From JBPESP01 sp051710585 (GTDB lineage: Bacteria; Pseudomonadota; Gammaproteobacteria; Enterobacterales; Enterobacteriaceae): 64,000 bases of DNA. Location of the stretch: contig JBPESP010000001.1 of NCBI GenBank assembly GCA_051710585.1, forward strand, positions 62,001 to 126,000, in the 5' to 3' direction. Of the stretch, positions 56,842-64,000 are shown one piece after another. Both the position numbers and the translations under genes were made by a program. Under the pieces are notes generated by a model, which saw nothing but the letters and a program-made list of their open reading frames with translations, ran no database searches and was not told the DNA's origin. Every line of letters starts with the position of its first letter. Positions within the stretch are counted from its first letter, which is position 1.

Positions 56842-59800
56842 TCAGAACGAACCATTTTCCGGCTTGATACGATTACCTGGGGTATTATCCACCTTGATCT
56901 GATCCCGGTGTAACTGGAAGGGCGGAAAGGGCAATTCCATACCATGAATATGGTAACCTTCCAGAATTAATGTATGCACCTGGTGACGCAAAGGCATACG
57001 GTGTCCCATTTCTGCCGCATGCATACGCAACTCAAAAAGCGGTAAGCCCTGCTGTAAATCCACTAAGAAAGCCTCTGGCGCTGGCAACTCTAGTACTAAC
57101 GGACAGCGACGTGCCGCCTGTACCAAAATATGAGTTACTTGTTCAATATTAGCGCCCGCTGGGGCAGGGACGCTTAACACTACACGAGTGACAGTATCTG
57201 ATAGTGACCAGTTGACGAATTGTTCAGTGATGAAGGCCTTGTTGGGAACGATGATTTCTTTCCGGTCCCAGTCAGTGATAGTTGTGGCACGAGTATTGAT
57301 CCGAGTAATATTGCCAGTTAAGTTACGAATGGTTACTGTATCGCCGATACGGATCGGTTTCTCAAACAAGATCATTAACCCGGAAATAAAATTAGCGAAA
57401 ATCTCTTGTAGACCAAATCCTAGACCTACGCCTAAGGCTGCTACTAGCCACTGTAATTTTGACCACTCAATTCCTATCATGGAAAAACCAATAAGCCCAC
57501 CTAAAAGCATCAGCCCATATTTTGTCAAAGTGGTAATGGCATAACCGGTCCCAGGGGTTAAATCTAAATGCTGCAACAGTGCCAATTCAAGTAGTGCAGG
57601 TAAATTACGCACCATCTGAGTGGTAATAATGAAGACCAGGATAGCAATCAATACCGCGCCAAGCGCAATCGGCTGTATGCTATCGATCCCCTGATTTGTT
57701 GAAGTAGCATCCCATAGAGTGATATTTTCTAGGAAACCAAACGCCGAATGTAGTTCTGACCACAGTAAAATTACTGATAACAATGCAATTAGTGTTAAAA
57801 TTGAGCGAACTAATTGCAGCGACTGCGCGCTAATGGTATCGAGATCTAGCACCTTCTCATCAACCTCGGCAGCGACCTCATTGAGTTGTGATTGTGATAA
57901 GTCTTCCTCATTCCGCGCCCGCTGGGCTAACATTTCTGCTCGTCGCTGTTTGGTACGCTCAAATGCAATTCGGCGTCGCTGAATGAACATCCAGCGACGG
58001 ATGATATAATAGATAATTAACAACAAAAACCAAATTGATACTGATGTTTCTAACCGCGCAAGCAACGCTTGCGCGGTCGCTAGATGCCCAAGACACGCCG
58101 CCGCCGCGGCGGCGATAGGCGCGCAAATCATCAGATTCCATAATGAACGATTGACAACATTATCGCTAGCACCATGCTTATCTAGATACAGTGGTAGGCC
58201 GGCACGTTTCAGGTTGTTGGTGACCTGTGCCAAACAAATGCACAGCAACAAAAAACATAATCGACCAAGAGTGCCAGCAAACTCTCGTTCACTATAATTA
58301 TCAAAGGAGATCAGTGCCATTATCAGTGGTACAATCATACCAATAGACAAAGTATAATAACGAAGCGCACGCTTAACCTGCTGCTTTGACCAACCAAAAT
58401 GTACGATAAATAACCCTTGCGGGCGAGCAAAGTGAGCGCATATCATAAATACCCATAATATCGGAACCGTAGCGGTGACACCGTCACCAATAGCCACTGC
58501 TACCGGATAGGGCCAAGCGTGACGCAATCCATATCCCAGAGCCGCCCACAGAACCGGGAGCGGCAACGCTACCAACACTGACCAGAACACATTATACAGG
58601 GTCAGGAAAAAATTATCTTGATTGACTTTCCCTACCCTGCTACTGGATCGAACGAGAAAAGAATGATAATGCCGGCGTGAACTGAGACTGAAACCGACCA
58701 GGAGCAACGCCCCAAAGAGTAGAATAAGCGTCTCTTGGCTAGTCAGCATCATACTGAGCGCATGAGTCAACTGGTTGAAGGTATCTAGAGTCAACAACCG
58801 GCGCAGATCGTATCCAACATGCAGCGGATAGGAAGGCGTAATCGGACTTACGTCCGCCACCCAAAACAAATAGCGATGGGCTGCTTCCTGGATCTCGTTG
58901 ATCGCTTCTTCAAGCTGACTATTCGCTACTTTAAGCTTAGTAAGCTCTAAAATCTGAGTATCACACCCAGTCAGAAGCGCATTAAGCAGGTTGCGTTGAG
59001 TAACAAGTTGCGTTTCTAGAATAGAATGCTGCGCTAGTGTCAGCGGTGAACCATCATCCTGTTCACCTTGGTTTAACTGCGACAGTTTATTCATCAAATC
59101 TTCAAAATACAAACGCTGGACACGCAGCTGAGCCATATCACTATCAAGCTGCTGCGGCTTCGGCATTTCTGGTAGTCTGGATACTTGAGCACGTAGGATT
59201 TCCCTCAGTGCAGGAGATTCATCCAACCATTGAGCCTGCTCGCGTAATGTAGAGAGTGCCTGGCGTGCCTGCAAGGTTTTCGAAGCGGCCTGACGCTGTT
59301 GCGAAGCGATAATATCCATGCGCTGTGCTTGTTGATTCAGAGCGTTGGAAAGTTCGCGATTTGTTTGCAACTGCCTGCCAATTGACTTAGGCAACTCACC
59401 AACCTGCTCCGCTAACATTTCAGTATGCTCAATAGCCTGCTCCGCCTCCTGTTGACGCAAGCTGTTAAGCTGATTGCGTAACGCCTGCTGCACATTATGC
59501 ACGCGATCATGGCGTTTTTTTAGTAGTTCAACACGTAGGCGTGATAGCTCTTGGCGATTATTAGCACTTAACTGAGCGAAATACAACTCTTCCACTCTTA
59601 AACGGCAAGCGCTCTGCTCTGCCTGCAGTGCAGTAATCTGCGCCTGTTCTAATGGCGATCCCGGCGTAGTGGGTAACATCTGGAGCTGTTGCTCCACATC
59701 GTTTAGCGCCCTGCGCGCCTCAATCTGTTGCTGTGGTAGTAAGCTTAGTGAGTCGCTAATGGCGTGCGCTAACTCTTGCTCTTGCTGTAGCTGACTTGCT

Positions 59801-60165
59801 AAATCCATTAACTGGCTATTAGCCTGCAATAATCGCTCATTTAATTCTCTGCTAGCAAGTTTAGGGGTGATTACGGCGGATTCATCTAGCTCGGATTTTT
59901 TTTCGTCGCGTAGTTGACGGGTAAGCACCGGAAAATCATCGATAGCTCTTTGATATTCCCTGATTTTGGCGCTAGATGCTTTACCTTCAGCAATAGCATT
60001 CAGCGCTGACTGCAACGCCTCGACAATCGCCGCCTGGTTTAGCGCATTTTTATCATCCTGCGCTTGCTGCAAATCTTTTTTAATCTGCCCATTGTCAAGC
60101 AAATTAGCGGTAAAAGATGGGGAGGTAAGAAAACACCCCAGAAAGAAAATCGTAATCAAGCGCAA
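56842..60165 (-). CDS. mscM: Miniconductance mechanosensitive channel MscM (YjeP)
   Basis: MscM belongs to the MscS superfamily (MscK-like) and releases solutes on hypo-osmotic shock. From the TTG at 60165 the product is 1107 residues, exactly E. coli length. It has a signal peptide (about 1-20), a long periplasmic coiled-coil domain (to about 460), about ten membrane helices, and the pore and beta domain with GLGFGLQEIFANFISGLMILFEKPIRIGDTVTI. Start: MRLITIFFLG aligns with E. coli MRLIITF, with GAGAG 8 nt upstream; TTG at 60180 is an alternative. psd lies 31 bp upstream in the same operon. It is the largest intact gene of the window and shows no damage. Confidence 0.96.
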   Translation of the reverse strand: MRLITIFFLGCFLTSPSFTANLLDNGQIKKDLQQAQDDKNALNQAAIVEALQSALNAIAEGKASSAKIREYQRAIDDFPVLTRQLRDEKKSELDESAVITPKLASRELNERLLQANSQLMDLASQLQQEQELAHAISDSLSLLPQQQIEARRALNDVEQQLQMLPTTPGSPLEQAQITALQAEQSACRLRVEELYFAQLSANNRQELSRLRVELLKKRHDRVHNVQQALRNQLNSLRQQEAEQAIEHTEMLAEQVGELPKSIGRQLQTNRELSNALNQQAQRMDIIASQQRQAASKTLQARQALSTLREQAQWLDESPALREILRAQVSRLPEMPKPQQLDSDMAQLRVQRLYFEDLMNKLSQLNQGEQDDGSPLTLAQHSILETQLVTQRNLLNALLTGCDTQILELTKLKVANSQLEEAINEIQEAAHRYLFWVADVSPITPSYPLHVGYDLRRLLTLDTFNQLTHALSMMLTSQETLILLFGALLLVGFSLSSRRHYHSFLVRSSSRVGKVNQDNFFLTLYNVFWSVLVALPLPVLWAALGYGLRHAWPYPVAVAIGDGVTATVPILWVFMICAHFARPQGLFIVHFGWSKQQVKRALRYYTLSIGMIVPLIMALISFDNYSEREFAGTLGRLCFLLLCICLAQVTNNLKRAGLPLYLDKHGASDNVVNRSLWNLMICAPIAAAAAACLGHLATAQALLARLETSVSIWFLLLIIYYIIRRWMFIQRRRIAFERTKQRRAEMLAQRARNEEDLSQSQLNEVAAEVDEKVLDLDTISAQSLQLVRSILTLIALLSVILLWSELHSAFGFLENITLWDATSTNQGIDSIQPIALGAVLIAILVFIITTQMVRNLPALLELALLQHLDLTPGTGYAITTLTKYGLMLLGGLIGFSMIGIEWSKLQWLVAALGVGLGFGLQEIFANFISGLMILFEKPIRIGDTVTIRNLTGNITRINTRATTITDWDRKEIIVPNKAFITEQFVNWSLSDTVTRVVLSVPAPAGANIEQVTHILVQAARRCPLVLELPAPEAFLVDLQQGLPLFELRMHAAEMGHRMPLRHQVHTLILEGYHIHGMELPFPPFQLHRDQIKVDNTPGNRIKPENGSF

Positions 60166-60196
60166 AGTGAAAACTCTCAAGTTAAGCGCAAGTGAA

Positions 60197-61087
60197 TCAG
60201 GTCAGCGGGCTGTTGTCGGTTTGCGCGATGCCGTAAGCCAGTCGCTGACCGACGCGGGTGACGTAGTCAGTATACAAGTGTTCACTCAACACTATATTTT
60301 TTCCAGCAAACAGATTGATGACGCTAGAACCAAGCTTAAAGCGCCCCATTTCCTGACCTTTTAGAAGTACCACCGCTCCTGCGGCGGCTACCTGAGGGTA
60401 ACGCCAGCGCTTAATAATCCCCTCTCGCGGTGGAGTGACGGTCCCTGCCCAGACAGTTTGAATACTTCCAACTATAGTTGCACCAACCAGAATCTGCGCC
60501 ATTGAACCAAAATTTGTATCAAATAAGCAGATAATCCGTTCGTTTCGAGCAAATAGCTTAGGGATATTCGTCACTGTTAACGGATTCACTGAAAATAACT
60601 CCCCCGGCACGTACAACATTTCGCGTAACACACCGTTGCAAGGCATATGTATACGATGATAATCGCGAGGAGCGAGATAGGTAGTAATAAAACTACCGTC
60701 GCGAAACCGGGCGATCATAGACTCATTTCCAGCTAACAGCGCCTCTAAGCTATAATGTTTCCCCTTCGCCTGAAATATCTCCTCGCCCTTAATGGAGCCA
60801 ATCTGGGAAATGATTCCGTCTGCTGGAAATACCAGCACGGCGGGATCCTCATCAATAGGACGGGCTTCATCGCGCAGAGGCCGGACAAAAAATGCATTAA
60901 AAGTGGGATAAGCAGCCACATCCGGCTGCTGTGCCTCCTGCATATCAACTTTATACCAGCGAATAAATAGCGTAATGACCACGCGGGTTAGCCAGCCACC
61001 ACGACGTTCAGCGCCCCAACCGGCTAATTCTGTTAGGCAGCGCTTAGGGAGTAAGTGTTGCAAAGATATCTTTATCCTATCCAGCAT
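60197..61087 (-). CDS. psd: Phosphatidylserine decarboxylase proenzyme
   Basis: Psd makes phosphatidylethanolamine. The 296-residue product (E. coli 322) carries [27 protein letters not shown] with the His of the self-cleavage triad, GELFSVNP and the processing site [10 protein letters not shown]. Autocleavage occurs between G253 and S254 to give the pyruvoyl group. The usual enterobacterial LGST is LGSS here, a conservative change outside the scissile pair. The C-terminal acidic tail of E. coli Psd is missing. It is the first gene of psd-mscM; its usual upstream gene rsgA is broken. Confidence 0.96.
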   Translation of the reverse strand: MLDRIKISLQHLLPKRCLTELAGWGAERRGGWLTRVVITLFIRWYKVDMQEAQQPDVAAYPTFNAFFVRPLRDEARPIDEDPAVLVFPADGIISQIGSIKGEEIFQAKGKHYSLEALLAGNESMIARFRDGSFITTYLAPRDYHRIHMPCNGVLREMLYVPGELFSVNPLTVTNIPKLFARNERIICLFDTNFGSMAQILVGATIVGSIQTVWAGTVTPPREGIIKRWRYPQVAAAGAVVLLKGQEMGRFKLGSSVINLFAGKNIVLSEHLYTDYVTRVGQRLAYGIAQTDNSPLT

Positions 61088-61318
61088 GAGAGAACCTCAT
61101 TTCTGTTATGTGTTTACCTAAAAGGGACCGAATTTTATTGGTAGTGTGAAAAAAAAGTCAGGATCAGGCCATTAAAACGACTTACCGACATTGACCTGAA
61201 GCATCCTATCAAAAATTGAATGATAATTATTAAATCGCTTACGGAGTGATAGCACCACTTTCACTATCCCTTAATCATGCAGCCAGGATCAATATTATCT
61301 CGGTAATAGCAAAAATTG
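61088..61318. other. Spacer between rsgA relic and psd
   Basis: About 230 bp, AT-rich. The psd RBS (GAGG) lies a few bases above 61087. No promoter assigned. Confidence 0.4.
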
Positions 61319-62045
61319 CTAGATACTCAGATATTCCCTGAACTTAATAAAACCATAAGCAATAATGCGTACCGATGCTAAATACCATAGACAAAATTCG
61401 CGTATTCCTGTGGAATAAATTAAATAACTGCCATAACTGAAATGATAAAACATATCGGTAGTGGTAGTGGTAGTGGCTAAATACCTGAGCCCCAAGTTAT
61501 CGGAAACCCTTTTGATTAAAATTTTATTATATTCTGGCGATGGAATCACATTAAACAGAATCGATTTACTAACCCCAAGACTAGCCGGAAAAATACTCAT
61601 ACCTCCGGTTGACACTCTTCAAAAAAAAGATCCATCCCTTTGCCTATTTGGCTTGACATCATCAATGCCGGATAGCTAATGCAGCTTATAAATGGCGATC
61701 AATAATATTTCTAACTCTGGCAAAAGAGTAAAAACGATGATGATTTAATCTAAAATCTATCGCAATCAGTTTGCTACCATTATAAACTTTAAAGAGGCAT
61801 CAATATGAAAGGATACGTATAAACTTTTTTCAACGATGTCACTGATCCTAGATAGGTGTACGCTGATCTGCGTACTAGATTACCTAATTGCCCATAATCA
61901 GAGATTTCAGTATACGGAGGCCCCCACATCAACATGTATGCTGAACCAGCTGGATAATAGCCATGCTCTCCTGGGCTTCACCCAAAAATTGCTGATAGTT
62001 ACTCTACGGGCGAATGCCATATTTACGCTGCCGCAAAAGCGGCGT
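61319..62045 (-). pseudogene. rsgA: rsgA remnant (30S maturation GTPase)
   Basis: It lies upstream of psd, as in E. coli. A 98-codon open piece (61319-61615) aligns with the GTPase domain: MSIFPASLGVSKSI for ISIFAGQSGVGKSS, ILIKRVSDNLGLRYLATTTTT for ILTNDVSDNSGLGQHTTTA, YHFSYGSYLIYSTGIREFCLWYL for [23 protein letters not shown]. The P-loop GQSGVGKSS has become ASLGVSKSI, so GTP binding is lost. N-terminal OB-fold and linker blocks are in other frames up to about 62045. A hexanucleotide-like GGTAGT triplet repeat (61457-61476) encodes the run of threonines. Confidence 0.94.
61457..61476 (+). repeat. GGTAGT microsatellite inside the rsgA relic
   Basis: Three and a third tandem GGTAGT units; on the minus strand they extend the TTTT run of the decayed RsgA switch region. 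Confidence 0.85.
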
Positions 62046-62203
62046 TAATGATTTATTTTTTTTACTCGGCCTCCTAACCTTTAAATAGTCTATTCTCTTT
62101 CACTGCGTTTTGCTTAACGGAAAATCATTCGTAGCAATAAATATAGACATCATACAGACTATTCTACCAGATAATCTGTAAAATCTATTGCTATGAGAAA
62201 ATT

Positions 62204-62700
62204 ATGCCGGTAAATGATAACAATCTGATTTATATCAGCTAAAAAAAATAAACGGGCTGTATCCTTAACTCAATTGCATTATTAAGATAACGATACTGCT
62301 CACCTATGCTAATCTGATTATTTTGACATAAAGCATGATATTAATCATAAATCAATTCAACACGCAACTAACGCTGATGGATGACTAAAATATTCACACT
62401 CAGACCATCAGCGGGTTTATTGAGTACTGGGCGCTGCTTCACTAAGCAGCGCCCAGTAGCGCAGATCCTGGCTTTCTTACCTAGTTGATGTGCCACTGCA
62501 AATTGCTAATTTGCAGTAATAATATTAGTCAAGATCAACACTACTTATTCGCTATCTACCGGCGCTTTAAGCGTATTTTACTACTATTATCTAATGTTAA
62601 TAGGATATAAAAGCCCTGCAGCAGTATACTACCCCAGTGTAATATAACCTACACATAACGTTAAATTTTTATTTTATGCTAAAATGGGAATAACTCAGTA
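62204..62700 (+). pseudogene. orn: orn remnant (oligoribonuclease)
   Basis: It is divergent from rsgA, as in E. coli. The plus strand opens MPVNDNNLIYIS at 62204 (Orn MSANENNLIWID) and stops at codon 13. Further blocks are MDD, NIHTQTISGFIE near 62370-62425 (MDDWNVRTHTASGLVE) and CSNNISQDQHYLFAIY near 62515-62565 (CGNSIGQDRRFLFKYM). Two catalytic acidic motifs are lost. A perfect 15-bp hairpin (62425-62458) lies in the middle of the gene. Orn degrades 2-5-nt RNAs and is essential in E. coli. Confidence 0.84.
62425..62458. repeat. Perfect 15-bp inverted repeat, 4-nt loop, inside the orn relic
   Basis: TACTGGGCGCTGCTT (62425-62439) pairs exactly with 62444-62458; the loop is CACT. It occupies coding positions of the old orn frame between the SGFIE and GNSIGQD-like blocks without an obvious net change in length. 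It is the GC-richest stretch of the surrounding kilobases. Confidence 0.93.
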
Positions 62701-64000
62701 ATAAAGCATAATCCTACTAAGTTTGCTATTATGAGTTTGAGCCTCCATTTCCTAATCTAATTTCTTTATTTTATACATTAAACAATCGTTCGTTCATCAA
62801 AACTCTATGCTTACATTAAATAGACTCTACTTAAACTAAATATAATTTATACAACTAAGTTATCTTCCGTAACGGCTGAGTAGCCCTCTGAAGATCACTC
62901 CACCAACAGTGTCAAAAGAAGCATTGATATTAGAGACAACTATTGTTGATAGTACCCATGACGCTAACATTATGCATATAATGAATAACTTTTATAATTA
63001 TAAATATTCCCTCGAAATGCAAAACTACGCTTTTTAGAAAGCTTGGCCGGCGACTCTTTACTAATGGCATGCTACTAAGCATCATCTTAGTATATAACAG
63101 AGAGTTGTGTGAGTGTATTTCGAGCTAAAGTACGAAATCATAATATAGTGTTTATAGATGTTTTCTGTTACTGAGGACATATATAGTAAAAAGTATCAAT
63201 TCCCAATCGTCACAGAAACAAGACAGTGCCGTAACAGTCTAGCGAGAGACCCACGCGCCAATAGAAATTCATTCTAACTAAATTAGTAATACGAGAGATT
63301 CTTTTATTATGATAAAATCATGAATATACTTTTTCCTGGATACCAATACCTGAGGATACTACTAATGCGGACAAATTTCATTTAAGTATAAAAATCGTTG
63401 ATAATAGAACAACCTGTCAATTCCATACAGTCCATATAAGAATGCAATCTGCCAATTTATTGATGTAAAATCGTCTTAAAGCACCTTTCCGCAATAAGAT
63501 CTGAAGGAATTACCCTTGGATCAGTTTAATTCTCTTATTGATTCTTCTGTGCCTTCCAAAAACAATCCCACTATGACGCAGCTGGCAATAACTTTTAATA
63601 GTATTGTAAAAACGGATATTCGTTGTCTATGATGACTGTGGTCTTAGTCCCTTCAGAGCTTCAATACACAGAGATATTACTAATCTGCAGTACGTCAATG
63701 CTAGCGCTTAGAAGGACATTGATGCGTTCTTTGTTATACCACTACCAGCCCCGGCGATTTCACGCCGTAACACCGACGTGTAGGCGGCCATATTTATCTT
63801 TGTAAAGGTTAAGTTTGCGATCAGTCTTTTATAAAATATAAAACTAGAAAACTTTACCGTAATCATACTGAATAGATAGAATTTTATCCACTACTAGTAT
63901 ATTTTAGCCCGCTTCTTATTTATTTCGGTAATATTACTTCCAAGACTTTATCTTACTTTAGCTTCACAAAGCATTTTAAACGTCATCAACAGTAAGGAAA
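62701..64000. other. AT-rich end of window, no gene recognised
   Basis: In E. coli the glyVXY tRNA genes and queG follow orn. No cloverleaf or TPsiC-arm sequence was seen. The plus frame at 63623-63805 is more GC-rich than its surroundings (around 63640-63800), so it may be a gene relic, but no family was recognised. Confidence 0.5.

Noticed and set aside
57188..57544. 118-codon plus-strand frame
   Set aside because: It lies wholly antisense to mscM, whose protein aligns over the full family length.
61319..61615. Fragment considered a functional short GTPase
   Set aside because: P-loop residues are lost and only a slice of RsgA is in frame.

Overview
The window is a stretch of a heavily decayed, AT-rich gammaproteobacterial chromosome. 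The intact proteins and most of the broken ones are enterobacterial in type, and many stand in E. coli order. About two thirds of the DNA is pseudogene or unrecognisable spacer, and decayed IS3-family insertion sequences are present. This pattern fits a host-restricted insect symbiont in mid-reduction, for example a Sodalis- or Serratia symbiotica-like lineage. The species is an inference; no rRNA or tRNA gene was seen. I recognise 24 probably functional protein genes (about 23 kb of 64 kb) and about 22 gene remnants.

Layout. 1-4990: decayed mukB-mukE-mukF-cmoM, all on the minus strand. 4997-9034: lipid A/LPS operon msbA-lpxK-ycaR-kdsB (minus), preceded by a decayed comEC. 10.9-17 kb: a very AT-rich desert holding an IS3 relic and a perfect 27-bp hairpin. 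17-26 kb (minus): pdxB-[usg]-truA-[dedA]-accD-folC-dedD-cvpA-[purF]-[ubiX], brackets marking pseudogenes. 27.4-33 kb (minus): prmB-aroC-[yfcA]-fabB. 33-38.4 kb: desert with a second IS3 relic and a purM relic. 38.4-45.6 kb: upp-[uraA]-[hda]-[bepA]-bcp-[gcvR]-dapA-bamC(short)-[purC], then a third IS3 relic, a tatC relic and an aspA relic. 49.8-52.4 kb: [fxsA]-groES-groEL with a preserved sigma-32 promoter and a terminator. 52.8-61.1 kb: epmB, efp, epmA, mscM, psd. 61.3-62.7 kb: rsgA and orn relics.

How the genes work together. The retained set supports envelope building (kdsB, lpxK, msbA, accD, fabB, psd, a shortened bamC, dedD, mscM), nutrient or cofactor synthesis (aroC, dapA, pdxB, folC), translation quality (efp with epmA/epmB, prmB, truA), chaperonin (groESL), uracil salvage (upp) and peroxide defence (bcp). 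What is broken is equally informative: three genes of purine synthesis (purF, purM, purC), the MukBEF condensin, Hda control of DnaA, oligoribonuclease (orn), RsgA, TatC, UbiX and the uracil permease.

The least expected structural feature is a set of perfect or near-perfect hairpins lying inside decaying DNA, at least one of them inside the orn pseudogene. No wholly new protein system was found.
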